Assembly (NCBI GenBank): GCA_932294295.1
Contig: OW028573.1
Location: forward strand, 55,121,829-55,185,828
Direction: 5' to 3'
DNA length: 64,000 nucleotides
From: Alitta virens
Taxonomy: Eukaryota; Annelida; Polychaeta; Phyllodocida; Nereididae
Below are positions 32,931 to 45,902 of the stretch, in pieces (position 1 is the stretch's first letter; the number at the start of each line of letters is the position of its first letter). The position numbers and the translations under genes were made by a program. Below the pieces are notes generated by a model. The model was not told the origin of the DNA. It saw only the letters and a program-made list of their open reading frames with translations, and made no database searches.

Positions 32931-33758
32931 TGTCGCGTATGTGATGGAAATGACGACCAAATTCTAATTGGGGTTGCAAATTTATTACTCAGACTCCAAA
33001 GTCAGTCAGAGTCAGGTAATCTGAAGACAAAAAGAACAAACAGCTAAGTAAATAAAAAGAAAAACTACACAAACACACATACAAATAATGTCTTCAAAAT
33101 TATGCCTAAATATCTCCAAATGTCAAAATTCAAAATGTCCGCCATGTCAAAGTCCATTATGCAATCAATGCCAAGGTCAATATTCCAAAATTTCCAAGTC
33201 TTTACAAATAAATCAAGGCATTAAATCAGAACAAAATCAAATATTCTAAATCACAAAAATATTATAAACAAATGACAAACTTACAGCAATATGCAACATT
33301 CAGTCCCACATACACGAAAGCTGCCTGGCACTCATAATTGTCTGTACAGAAGGGCCTTCATCATAGTGTGTCTGTATGGGTGCCTTGAAATAACATGTTA
33401 TGGACATCTTGTCCCTGTAAAAATGTCTGGTGCAATGTCATTCTGACAAGAAAGAGGAAGTAGGAAGTGGAATTTTTCCTTGCAATCATCATTAATTAAC
33501 CCAAAATCAATCAAGCATTCAAACTTGGTACAAGGCCTGAAGAGAAATCCCTACTGTTTGTCATTGTTTCACAGTTACAAAGTTTCTACAACACGCTACA
33601 AATGGGCAAACATAAACTCTCCCTACATTTCTGACAAGATCAGCTGATCACAAAGTTGATACAGAGATCATAAATAAATAAGTGAAATTTCAGGATAGTA
33701 TTAAATTGCCATTGAGAAAATTATAAACTAATGCACAAAAAGGTTGAATGCCAAATTC
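32931..33758 (-). repeat. 5' LTR of BEL element
   Basis: 828 bp, differing from the other LTR at about nine positions (roughly 1%) and lacking the terminal GACA at its outer edge. The sequence between it and gag shows no canonical TGG-starting primer site within the first bases. Confidence 0.93.
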
Positions 33759-35805
33759 TGAAAGTTCGTTTTTTACCAGGCAGATTACTCAATACAACAT
33801 AAGGGAAAATTACAAATGAGTAAAACCTACATATTGCTGACCGAATAAATTAGTTCTTTGTTTCGGGTTAATTACTATAGATGGCGCAAGGGGTCGACTT
33901 GTAGACAGGACATTGAACTTGTTTTAATACCTGGCCTACTGATTGAAAGAATGAATGTTTGGTTTATCAGAGACTCATTTAGTAATTTGTCGCCTGCACC
34001 CAACAAATAACAGCTTACAAGTAAGAGGTGTGTATAAATATTAATGCACTCATTAAGCACTTTAGAAACATGAGAAAATTCTCAACTTAATCAGCTGCTT
34101 ACACAGAACTCAGCAACAGGCATTGGAAAATTGTCAAAAATCCCACATGCTGCTTAGTGCTTTTTGACCCTAACCGCAAATATGAATATTATATGTTGTC
34201 ATTCTTATATTTAGAATACAGGAATTTATTCCACAAAGTTGTCCTAATTCATCCTCCCGAATAGTTTTTAAAAAATTAGGCAGAAATGCCTTTGACAGTA
34301 CCCTAATCATTTGGGAGCTGTCCGCGCAATGTTTTCTCGGCTCCAAAATAATCTGGTGATATAATTTACTCTGTTATGGAATGAATCCTTGTATTGTGTG
34401 ATTTGGAACGTATAAATACCAAGTTTTGGGTGAACTTTAATCCATCATGAAGTTGCGAAAATGTAACACAAATTCTGAGGTTTTCAGGGATAAATGTCTT
34501 AAGGGAGGGTGTGGCTAAGCTGACCAAATTCAGGAATTTCTCCTCTAAGTCTCAAGCAATCAGTGATCTACACTGGGCATTGACAGAGGAAAAATTGTAA
34601 TGCAGCCATGGCATTGTATGTATTTTGCATACTACACTGAAATAAGGTTGTTAGTTTATAGAACGCAACAACTGTAGCAGCAAATTAAAAGTAATTTCTT
34701 GCGGCAGGTTGACTTATTCATTAGCAAGAGCCTGAGGAATAAAAAGGCATTCTTCATTTCATGAAATAAAATAAAAAGTACATGTACAGCTAAAAGCAAT
34801 GCAACAAGATAAAATATTAAAGACACCTGAATATAATTATAATACTATACTTCCTTGTTGCTGATCTATTCCTGCGCAGTAAGATTTCTCTGGATTTGAA
34901 TTAAGCTCCAAGAACAAAGCTTTGGTTGTGTTAATTGGCCTGGTGTTCTTGTTTAGGATGTCTAGATGGCATTTCACCATGAAATTGATGACTTCTTTAA
35001 ATTTGTCACCCTTTTTTTTGCCAAAATTGATATCTAGAGCAAGAAATAAGCAGATTAAAATAATCTGAACTAACCCTGACATCGTGGCTTATGCAAAAAG
35101 TTTTCCATCTTTCTGTTTGTAAACCGAAGATTCGTTGTGATGGTAAGCGATTTAATAACGACCCTTATCAAGTAAACCAAATTGAAAAATACGAATCGCA
35201 AAAATATTTTGAACATATTGTGTAAGGCTTGTGCATTACATTTTTTGAGTATGGCTGTATTTAATTCTGTTATGTTGGCTTGGGTCCACACTTCACCTTT
35301 GCATGTGAAAATATGTTTCATCTTATTACTTGTAAAGTTATGTGGAAGCCCGTCATACTGTGTTATAGTAAAGCATCAAATGTTGAGACAACTTGCCATA
35401 GCAGATAGCTACAATGTTTTCATGACTTGTCTTCCTGAGGACAAAATGGACCTGTAAAGGTTAAGGCAACATTATCTGATGGAAAGTCAACACATTAATG
35501 CCTATGAACAGGGTTCATGGAATTTTAATGGTGCCATGTTAAGAAATAAATGGGTGCAGAGGGATTTCGAGACACACATGTCACATATATAATAATAATA
35601 TAAAAATGTCAGAAGCATCCAGCCTAGGATCGCAGTGCAGTGTCAAATGAAGACAATCAAGCAAAAAGGTTATCCGGCCCGAAAAGCCGTGAAGGCGAGT
35701 TCCTACCGACAGTCCTGTAAAGATGATGAAATTGGAGGATTAAGTTTAATGCGCCACTTGCAGCACCAGGTTTGAATGAAGAAAAATTGGCAGGGGTGTT
35801 TATAT
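33759..35805. other. Non-coding stretch
   Basis: AT-rich, with open frames of up to 91 codons on both strands that match nothing known to me. No repeats recognised. Confidence 0.45.
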
Positions 35806-36260
35806 AGCGCGGGGCGGACGTCAGCGGGAGTACAACAGAATCTGCACTATCCACAATTATTGCTTTTTTTGCCGCAGCCAGCCTACCAGCCTTCTCCTTC
35901 CAATATCTCATATTTGGTCTATATTCGATCCGAAAACACATACGGAATCAGTATGAACTATGCACTAAAAGATGGACTGCTGCTCAGTTATGTAAAGTCA
36001 CTTTTTAAAGTGTAAATCGGGCGACGCTCTTCATGACGTTGGTCACGACGCTTGAAAACCTGTTTGTCTGCCTTCTCATACGCATATCTCGCTTAATATT
36101 TGGTCTATTTTCGATCAAAAAACACGTATGGAATCAGTATGAACTATACTAAATGATGAGAATATCAAGTATGTACGCAGCCTCGCGGTGACATAAGATG
36201 ACTTCCAAGTTGTGAATCGACGATGCTCATCATGATGTTTGCCTTGCCGTTCGAGAATCT
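35806..36260 (+). repeat. Dispersed repeat B, copy 1
   Basis: It begins TATAGCGCGGGGCGGACGTC and is similar to the reverse complement of 58690-58967. Within this copy a segment of about 60 bp (ATTTGGTCTAT-TTCGATC through TATGAACTAT) occurs twice, near 35907 and 36099. Unclassified. Confidence 0.75.
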
Positions 36261-37091
36261 CTCATGAAAAACACCAAGGGTACTCTTTGCACATGCGCGA
36301 GATTGAAATTTTTCTGAAAAGTTCAATTATCGTCGATTATGTGACATCGGCTCCTGCCAGCTTGACCACTCAACAATTAACATGGTTGTTTTTCACACTT
36401 AATGATGCATTTTTGTACACTTTACTCCTTTATACATTTGACATTATATGGAAATATCAGGTAAATGTAATGTAATAAAAAAAATTTATCAATTGTGCAA
36501 GATCATGAAAGCAAAAGTGACAAAGCGAAAGTGAAATCTGAGACAAAAAAGATATAGCAAGTGAGGGGAAAATTGAATGAATATTGCCTAGAATGACTGA
36601 ACAATAGCCATTTCAGATTTTACGAGTTATTCAGCTGTATCTAGCTTGTTGGTCGGCCTTAGTCAATGTTATTAGTGGTAACGACAAACTTCCTAGTCAT
36701 AAACGACTTTGAGGTAAGCTACGTTGTTAAATTGTTCATCAAAGTTACTGGAGGAGGAGGAGGGGGGGGGGGGGGTAATTCATTCCATTGACACAGCAAG
36801 AATGTGACTGTGACTGCATGTGTGGACCCGAGAGCTTGTTCGGACTTACCTCAATCTACAGCACTGCTATTTACTTGGCGCCTGGTCGACTGTCACTCAT
36901 TTTTTGGGCAATGCTGGCCTGTTTGAGAAAATGCACCTGCTATGTGGCAATGGCTTCGTAGCTATGCTCTTGCAATGTATAGTAAAAGTTAACAACTAAA
37001 GAGCAATTCATGCATGGATGAATTTAACATGGGGGATGCATTTCCACACCAAAACTGGGAAATACAAAGGAAACAAACACACAGATAGTAC
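36261..37091. other. Non-coding stretch with GGA/G tract
   Basis: It contains (GGA)4 followed by a run of 14 G at about 36750-36775, potentially quadruplex-forming. Nothing else recognised. Confidence 0.5.
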
Positions 37092-38456
37092 TGCATGAAT
37101 ATGCGATGTATATAATTATGGTAGAGGTAAAGTGGAATTCACTTTATCATGACACTGCTGCATTATAAGGTGATAAGGTGAGTAAAGAAATGGAACAAGC
37201 CAGCTGTCCTGTTCAGCATGAGTCTTCCTCAGTTCAGGGGAGTACACAGCCCACCACACAGTGTAATTTGTACTGGGCTAACACTGTACAGTGACACTGA
37301 CCAATGCTTTGTAGAGCAAAGACTAACAGAGGATCTGCTTAGTCCTCAAACTTACAACCTTGCAGTTTGCCAAGGAACGCCTTGAATATTAGACCATGAG
37401 ATCTCCTGAAAAGAATACTCTTTTGGGAATTGGGAAACTTGTCTTTTTTAATTCGATAACTATATGAGCAGATGTATTACTCATTGGTCAAATAGTACAA
37501 ATAGTACACGATTTAAAAACACTCAGTTTGACGGGCTGCATTATAAATTGCCGTAAGAAAAACACAGTCCCAGTTTACTGGCGTCACCACACTAAATAAG
37601 ACTAATACTTTGGGCTTTTCTTTGTGAATGAGGACAAATTTGTTTTGTGAATGAGGACACATTTCTTCCTGTAGGGATGCCTGGAGGCTCTCTGTGCATA
37701 AATTGTGTTCTCTGACACACATATTTTTTCTGTGAACTTGCTGACCATCACAATCTTGTTGTGAATAATCTGGAATATATATGTCACCTGTGCCTTTTCA
37801 ATATATATCTATGCATTCCAGACTGTTTGTTTCTGATGTTGGCATCATACCTTGTTACGGTAATATCTTATAGCACTCCCTGAGCACTGCCCATCATTCA
37901 TGGATAGGTATCATTTCTCACCTTGACCTACTTACAGGTCCTTCACTTGTGCATTTCAGTTTTTGTGCTAAATTCCATGTTATATAATATATATTTTTTG
38001 TTCTTTGAAAGTAGTCTTGTCATCTTTCTGAACACAAAACTGCAAAGGAAATTTCAAATTAAATGAATCAAAATCACAATGCAATTTTTAAAGAAACACT
38101 TGTTGATGCAATCCTGTGTCTACCTACACTTATCATAATAAGGCATGGAAACCTAGGTAGGTCAATGACCTATTGAAAGCATTCCAAACCACAGATAGTT
38201 TGGTTTCATGTAACTGTCGATTTCAGTGTGACTGTATTTAGAACACTGTCCATTTGCTCCTTCCTGGAGGCTCCTTTCCTACAAGCCTGGAGAGAAGACA
38301 ATGACCTATGTATGCCCATATGCCAATCTTGGCTATAACGCAATAGGTTAGTTACACCAACAAATGTACATTTGTCAGACGATAATGGTATGAAAGTGTC
38401 TGCCCTGAAAATGCATTAAAACGACATTAGAAGATTGAGTTATTAGAAAGATGTTT

Positions 38457-39261
38457 GGTCAATCCATTTGAATTCACCGAAAGCTCCCCAGGTCACCATC
38501 TCAAAAAATTAACATTTGTAGGTCTATATAATTAATGGAAAAATCCAAAATTTCAGTGTCAATTGTTTAGAAGATACAGCAATTTGAAATTTTATTGATT
38601 TTTTTTTCGGTAAAGCAAAACAGCATGAATTTCCAAGTTCAGACATCCATATCTCTCTTATTTTTCTTAAGGTAGGCATGAAATGTTGTACCTAAGGTAA
38701 AAAAGCTGTATTTAATCCATGTATGCTGTTACATCAGGGCTATTGGTGATATATTTCAAGCTGTAATGCTCTGAAAATGGGCAAAATGAGAAAATTTGCA
38801 AAACGAGACTTGATTTTTTGCAGGGCTGTGTGGAATCTATGCAAGAATAAGAGCTCATATATATTTTCTTGCTTCTTATGGTAGTTTTAAACAGACAAAT
38901 AATATACAATTGTGAAAAAAGCCCTTTATTCTATTGTAATTTTGACCAACAAGAGAGTTCACCATCACTTCCATATTTCTTTCCCAATATCACACACATC
39001 TAGTGGTCCTCTGGTAAAAATATCATTATGGTGGTCAGATTCCTTCATATTTTTATAAATTTTTCCAAAATCGATCTTTATATATTAAAAAAATAAGTCT
39101 TTTTGATTTCTTAATATTTGCATAAAGTTTTGAAAAGTTAAATTTATCTGACCTGAATTTTTGGATTTTTCCATTGATTATATAGTCCTACAACTGGTAT
39201 TTTTTCCAAAATTTTTCCTGCGAAGTTTGTCTGAATTTTGTTGAATTCATATGGATTGACC
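38457..39261. mobile_element. Inverted-repeat insertion present only in duplication copy 1
   Basis: The ends GGTCAATCCATTTGAATTCA and TGAATTCATATGGATTGACC are inverted. Copy 2 lacks the whole 805 bp at the corresponding site (about 43510, GAAAGATATTGATATGG). A TATT-like 4-bp target duplication is possible. AT-rich with no transposase. Confidence 0.75.
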
Positions 39262-40565
39262 CTATTGATTTGGTGGTCTCATTAGAAATATTTATCGGGA
39301 TGTATGTGGATATTCCAACTGCATTGACCTATATGGTTCAATAAGGTTTGAATTACAGCATGATAAAATATTTTAATTACATAAAAAGTAGCTGTCTGTA
39401 GACAAGTATTCAGGTAAAGCTCGGTAACTGGCAGCTTGATCATAAACTGTCAGAATATTTCGCATATATTTACTCTGGACCAACGTTTAAGCAGAAACAA
39501 CTTGGAAATATGATGCTAACTCAAATGCCCTGTGTGACCATTTCCTTGTAACTGATTTTATAAATCATCATTTCAGAATACGGAACATGGCCAATTGCCC
39601 ATAATTGACAAGAAAATCACACCCGGGCGGGAAAATCTCTGCCAGGAATGTGTTGAATTTGGCAAGACATTATATTGACTACGTAGAGCCAGGTTTTGCC
39701 TGTATGCTTTGGTAGATAAATTGGCACTGGGCATTCATCTGAAATTCCTTTTTTCTTCTGTAGGAAAGTGTACCAAGTATTTATATATAAGACACAAAAG
39801 TTTATAAATGCTTAATCAAATTGTACAAAAATCTTTCAAAATGTCAGTGTGTGAATCTGGATCCACATAAAGTTCATGGTTTCGTAACATGCAACAATTT
39901 CAGTTCAGCGAAAAGTCCCTAATAATCATGTTGTTGATAATTTTGAGCACCCTAGAATGATGATCTTCCATGCATGATGAATAATAAAAGACACAAAAAA
40001 TAAACAGCATGGATGTATTGTTTTATTGGTTGACCCTTTTGCTCTGTGTACATCAAAAAAGTACCCACATACTATTGAGGTGAAACTGGTGTTTCAGAGT
40101 GACGAAAGTTCTCAGAATACAAAGTGACTGGGAGAACGTGCTCTGTTTTAATGCGTGTAACTTGATGAGTTCACATACCAATTGTCATGTAATCCACTGG
40201 CCTGAGTGGTATCTTGTTCACAATGAATTAGTTTTCTTAGACTTGTTTTTCCGAGACTCTTTCCCTGAAGCGAACGTTTTGGTCCATAAGAAATCCAAGA
40301 AATGTGAGAACGGTAGTAAAGCCATTCGAACACCATTCATCAGACAGTTATCTGTAGCCATCTAAAGACAGCTTTGATCCACCTTTATACGATAACCATA
40401 ATTAACTACACATTTTTAAAGGAGTTGTTATGCTACACAAATTAGACTAATGTGCTACATGTATAAGCTCTTTAAATGTTTTATGCCTCTTTTTTCAAAT
40501 GAAATGCCACAAATCTTATTGTCTGTATCATATAATACTTAAGTTTAGTTTCTTTGGTACTAGAA

Positions 40566-40663
40566 CCCAGATAGCATTCCAAATAGGGCCATCGCCGTTT
40601 CTACAACCTTTTGATGTGGTTGACATTGTGCCGATGTCAATACGATTTGGAATGCTATCTGGG
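40566..40663. mobile_element. Short CCCAGAT MITE, copy in duplication copy 1
   Basis: 98 bp with CCCAGATAGCATTCCAAAT at the left and its inverted copy at the right; a deletion relative of 25046-25488. Confidence 0.8.
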
Positions 40664-41371
40664 AATGGGATTTAAACATTTGTGAATTATACATGCAGTA
40701 CGGCTTTTTGGAGTGCCAGATTTTAATCAACTGTGAACTATCAGAAAATGGTGTATTTCAATATATGTGCGGTTAACACACGTTTGATTTTGAAATGAAG
40801 TTGTGATACTGTACTAATTGGGTAGGTGAATTAATTAGAAGTGGGTAAACAACAGGGCAAGTAGTGTAGTGTCTCGATAGGGGAGACAGGGGCCCGCCCT
40901 TTGGGACACTGGGTACATTGGGACACCTTCTATATCTGGATAAGAAACAAAAGAAGAAATCCGAGACTGGCCTTAAATTAAAGTAAGGGAACCTTTTCAA
41001 TTTTCTGTGGAAACCATCAAAAGAAGGTGTTTTTAAGTCTGAAGCAAAATTTGCATTCACAATTTCGAACCCTAGTTCTCCTTGGAAAAGTGCACAGCCG
41101 TAGTGTCATACTTTGCCTAATTTCGACAAGATCATACCCATAGTTTGTAAGCGCCTTTGGTAGAGATTTGATTAAGCATAGCAGCAATCTCACATGGCAT
41201 GAACGGAAGAGTGGTCATTTGGTTCTTCTAAAAACTATTGCATGGGGAACATTGGGACAGTCAGGGCAGGGTACACAGGGACAGTGTCCAAAAAATTGTG
41301 AAAACCAAAAATACAAATCCTTAGAGGCCCAGTTACAGTGACCCTGACCTCATGACAAGAGGGTTTGATGT

Positions 41372-41627
41372 TAGTTAGTTAGTGTTATTGTTTAACGCCT
41401 CATCAGCACCTGAGTGGGCTATGTAGAGGCTCTCTAGGGTAAGATTGATTATCTATAGTTGGTAGTAGAAACCAGAAGCATGTAAAAAATCAATAATTGT
41501 CTGCGTTGGATAGCTGGAGCAGCTTCTGCAATGCACACTGTCCTGTTTTAGCCACTGGGGATAGAGGACTTCACCCCAAGTGTTTCCACCCTCGCCGCGT
41601 GGAGGCCCAGGACCTTCGAGGGCACAG
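41372..41627 (-). mobile_element. SINE-like insertion with 13-bp target duplication
   Basis: About 256 bp flanked by perfect GAGGGTTTGATGT repeats (41359-41371 and 41628-41640). The paralogous site at about 45590 has a single copy and no insert. On the minus strand it ends GGCGTTAAACAATAACACTAACTAACTAAC, a GGCGTTAAAC-plus-short-repeat tail seen in many invertebrate SINEs. No clear tRNA-like A/B boxes, so the class is uncertain. Confidence 0.8.
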
Positions 41628-41727
41628 GAGGGTTTGATGTGATGTTGCGGGAAAAGGCTGTTAGTCAGACTGCCATGCATTCAATATTATATTCATGTAT
41701 TTCCAGGTATTTGAATATGGTAATAAT

Positions 41728-42116
41728 TTGGTCAAAATCGGTCAAGACTTAACGAATTTGTGGCCATATTTCTGTTTGAATGAGGAAAGAGAAAGTGAAA
41801 GTGCTTTGAAGTGACTGCGCGCTCTGATATGACCAATGACCATTACGGACAACTTTTATTTTTCAAAATTATCTTTAGATATCATATGTAGTCAAAATCC
41901 AGTTTTTTTTTTTGTGAATAGTGTATCATTGGTGAAGCTGTGGTCCTAGTGTGCAAAGTGAAAGTAAAACTGCTCAGCCAGAAGTAGTCTGTACATATTT
42001 AAATTAGGGATAGTGGATCACATTTTATTATAATTAGGGATGGTGGATCACAATAAATACCACATGGGTTGTTCCTAATAGGTTTTCTATGAGGAACACA
42101 ACCAAGTGTGGGATAT
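41728..42116. other. Spacer between duplication copies
   Basis: AT-rich spacer with a short local repeat (ATTAGGGATRGTGGATCACA twice near 42003-42050). No gene. Confidence 0.6.
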
Positions 42117-45100
42117 TGCATGAATATGCGATGTATATATTAATATTATAAAGGTAGAGGTAAAAGTGTAATTCACTTAATCATGACACCGCTACTCTAT
42201 AAGGTGAGTGAATAAATGGAACACGCCAGCTGTCCTGTTCAACCATGAGTCTTTCTCAGTTCAGGGGAGTACACAGCCCACCACACAGTGTAATCTGCAC
42301 TGGGCTAACACTGAACAATGACACTGGCCAATGCTTTGTAGAGCAAAGAGTTACAGAGGATCTGCTTAGTTTTTCCATGCCAATACTTTGGTCTTTGTGC
42401 TTTTGTTTTGTGTGAATGAGGACAAATGTCTTCCTGCAGGGATACCTGGAGGCTCTTCGTCCATAAATTTTGTTCTCTTACACACATCTCTTCTGAGAAC
42501 TTGCTGACCATCACAATCTTGTTGTGAATAAGCTAGAATACATGTCACCTGTGCATTTTAAATATATATCTATGCATTCCAGACAGTTTGTTTCTGGTGT
42601 TGGCATCATACCTTGTTACGGTAATATCTTCACTCCTATAGCACTGCACATTATTCATGAATAGGTATCAATCTCTCACCTTGACGTACTCACAGGTGCT
42701 TCATTTGCTATATGTGATAGAACTGTTGTGTTGATCGTGGCTGAGGTATCAAGTACATTCCAGTTTTTGTGCTAAATTCCATGTAAGGATTCGTGTTTGC
42801 CGGTTCATGGTTGCTGCAGGCGTCAGTAGGTAAGAGCAAAATATGTGGACAAGATGACTGTGCTCATGTGACATTATTATTTTGCATTACAGAAGTTACT
42901 GCAAATTGCCTTCTAATGATAATATTATAACTCTATGACAGACGTTATATAATATATATTTTTCATTCTTGGAAAGTAGTCTTGTCATTTTTCTGAACAT
43001 GAAACTGCAAAGGAAATTTCCAACTAAATTAATCGAAATCATAATGCAACTTTGAAAGAAACTCTTGTTGATGCAATCCTGTGTCTACCTACACTTGTCA
43101 TAATAAGGCATGGAAACCTAGGTAGGTCAAATGACCTGTTGAAAGCATTCCAAACAGCAGATAGTTTGGTTTCATGTAACTGTCGATTTCATTGTGACTG
43201 TACTTAGAACACTGTCCATTTGCTGCTTTCTGGAGGCTCCTTTCCTACAAGATATTTGATCGCACCCAACTTTGCAATGAGTAACTATTAACAGGTTTCC
43301 TAGTGGTGTATCTAGTGGTGTAGCCTAGACAGAAGACAATGACCTATGTATGCCCATATGACAATTTTGGCTATAACGCAATAGGTTAGTTACACACGGC
43401 ACATGTGCATTTCTCAGATGATAATGGTATGAAGGTGTCTGCCCTGAAAATGCCCTGAAAATGCCCTGAAAATGCATTAAAACGACTTCAGAAGATTGAG
43501 TTATTAGAAAGATATTGATATGGCGGTCCCATTAGAAATATTTGTCAGGATGTATGTGGATATCCAACTGCATTGAGCTATATGGTTCAATAAGGTTTGA
43601 ATTACAGCATGATAAAATATTTTACCTATATAAAAAGTAGCTGTCTATAGGCAAGTTTTCACGTAAAGCTTGGTAACTGGCAGCTTGATCATAAACTGTC
43701 AGAATATTTCGCATATATTTACTCTGGACCAATTTTTAAGCAGAAACAACTTTGAAATATGATACCAACTCTAATGCCCTATGTGACCATTTCCTTGTAA
43801 CGGAGTTTATAAATCATCATTTCAGAATACGGAACATGGCCAATTGCCCATAATTGACAAGAAAATTACACCCGGGCGGGAAAATCTCTGCCAGGAACGT
43901 GTTGAATTTGGCAAGACATTATTTTGACTAAGTAGAGCCAGGTTTTGCCTATATGCTTTGGTAGATAAATTGGCACTGAGCATTCATCTGAAATTCCTTC
44001 TTTTTCCTGTAGGAAAGTGTACCAAGTATTTATATATAAGACACAAAATTTTATAAATGTTTAATCAAATCATACAAAAGTCTTTCAAAATGTCAGTGTG
44101 TGAATCTGGATCCACATAAAGTTCATGGTTTCATAACATGCAACCATGTCAGTTCAGTGAAGAGTCCCTAATAATTATGTTGTTGATAATTTTGGGCACC
44201 CAGGAACAATGACCTTCCATGCATGATGAATAAGAAAAGACACAAAAAATAATGAGCATGGATGTATTGTTTTATTGGTTGACCCTTTTGATCTGTGTAC
44301 ATCAAAAAAGTACTCACATACTATTGAGGTGAAACTGGATTGTGTCAGAGTGACGAAAGTTCTCAGAATACAAAGTGACTGGGAGAACGTGCTCTGTTTT
44401 AATGCGTGTAACTTGATGAGGTCACATAACAATTATCATGTAATCAACCAGCCTGAGTGCTGTCTTGTTCACAATAAAATAGTTTTCTTAGTCTTGTTTT
44501 TCCAAGACTCTTTCCCGGAGAGCCATTTATGGTCCATAAGAAATCCAAGAAATGTGAGAACGGTAGTAAAGCCATTCGAACACCATTCATCAGACAGTTA
44601 TCTGTAGCCATCTGAAGACAACTTTGATCCATCTTTATACGATAACCATAATTAACTACACATTTTTAAAGTAGTTGTTATTCTACAAAAATTTAACTAA
44701 TGTGCTACATGTATAAGCTCTTTAAAGGTTTAATGCCTCTTTTTTCAAAAGAAATGCCTCAAAAATCTTATTTTCTGTATCAAATAAGATACTTAAGTTG
44801 AGCTTCTTTGGTACCAGAACCCAGATAGCATTCCAGATAGGGCCATTGCCGTTTCTACATCCTTTTGACGTAGTCGACATTGTGCCGATTTCAATACGAT
44901 TTGGAATGCTATCTGGGAATGGGATTTAAACATTCGTAAATTATACATACATACGACTTTTTGGAGTGGCAGATTTTAATCAACTGTGAACTATCAGGAA
45001 ATAGTGTATTTCAATATATGTGCGGTTAACACACGTTTGATTTTGAAATGAAGTTGTGATGCTGTACTAATTGGGTAGGTGAATTAATTAGAAGTGGGTA

Positions 45101-45683
45101 AAAAACAGTGCAAGTAGGGGAGACACTGGGTACATTGAGACACCTTCTATATCTGGATAAAAAACAAAAGAAAAAGTCCAAGACTGGCCTTAAATTGAAG
45201 TAAGGGAACCTTTTCAATTTTCTGTGCAAACCATCAAGATCAAGAGAAGGTGTTTTTAAGTCTGAATTAAAACTTGCATTCACACTTTCGAACCCTAGTG
45301 CTTCTTAGGAAAGTGCACGGCCATAGTGTCATACTTTGTCTAATTTCTGCAAGGTCATACTCATGGTACGTAAAAGTCTTTTGGTAGAGATTTGATAAGC
45401 ATAGCAGTAATCTCACATGGCATGAACAGAAGAGTAGTCGTGTGGTTCTCTAAAAACTACTGCGTGGAGAACATTGGGACAGTCAGGGCAGGGTACACAG
45501 GGACAGTATCCAAAAAATTGTGAAAACCAAAAATACAAATCCTTAGAGGCCCAGTTACAGTGACCCTGACCTCATGACGAGAGGGTTTGACGTGATGTTG
45601 CGGGAAAGGCTGTTAATCAGACTGCCATGCATTCAATATTATATTCATGTATTTCCTGGTATTTGAATGTGGTAATAATTACA
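42117..45683. repeat. Segmental tandem duplication, copy 2
   Basis: Second copy of the 37092-41727 unit, several percent diverged by eye. It has its own small insertions (about 75 bp near 43245-43325; about 200 bp near 42785-42950) and a local triplication of ATGCCCTGAAA near 43440-43475. Confidence 0.92.
44820..44917. mobile_element. Short CCCAGAT MITE, copy in duplication copy 2
   Basis: Paralogue of 40566-40663 at the same relative position, so this insertion predates the duplication. Confidence 0.8.
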
Positions 45684-45902
45684 CAATTCAATGAGTTCAA
45701 GATTTCACAATTTTTAAAAATCCTTAGAGGCCCAGTTACAGTGACCCTGACCTCATGACGAGAGGGTTTGACGTGATGTTGCGGGAAAGGCTGTTAGTCA
45801 GACTGCCATGCATTAAATATTATATTCATGTATTTCCAGGTATTTGAATGTGGTAATAAGTACACAATTCAATGAGTTCAAGATTTCACAATTTTTAAAA
45901 AA
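45541..45902. repeat. 181-bp direct tandem duplication
   Basis: Two units, 45541-45721 and 45722-45902, both beginning CCTTAGAGGCCCAGTTACAG and ending ATTTCACAATTTTTAAAAA; very few differences. Confidence 0.9.

Larger units (their letters stand above)
26854..33758 (-). mobile_element. BEL/Pao LTR retrotransposon, degenerate
   Basis: Two near-identical LTRs (26854-27685 and 32931-33758) bracket a minus-strand polyprotein in BEL/Pao order: Gag (DUF1759-type), aspartic protease, RT with FYIDD box, RNase H, integrase with a C-terminal DUF5641-like module. The coding region is split by several frameshifts and stops, so this copy cannot make its own polyprotein. The outer LTR end on the right lacks its last four bases and no target duplication is visible. 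Confidence 0.95.
37092..41727. repeat. Segmental tandem duplication, copy 1
   Basis: Similar over its length to 42117-45683 in the same orientation: e.g. GTACACAGCCCACCACACAG at 37241 and 42268, and TGACGAAAGTTCTCAGAATA at 40101 and 44352. It is longer than copy 2 mainly because of two insertions (38457-39261 and 41372-41627). No supported gene inside. Confidence 0.92.

Noticed and set aside
40099..40365. 88-codon plus-strand frame shared in part with 44275-44607
   Set aside because: The sister copy diverges by frameshifts within the frame, as expected for non-coding duplicated DNA.
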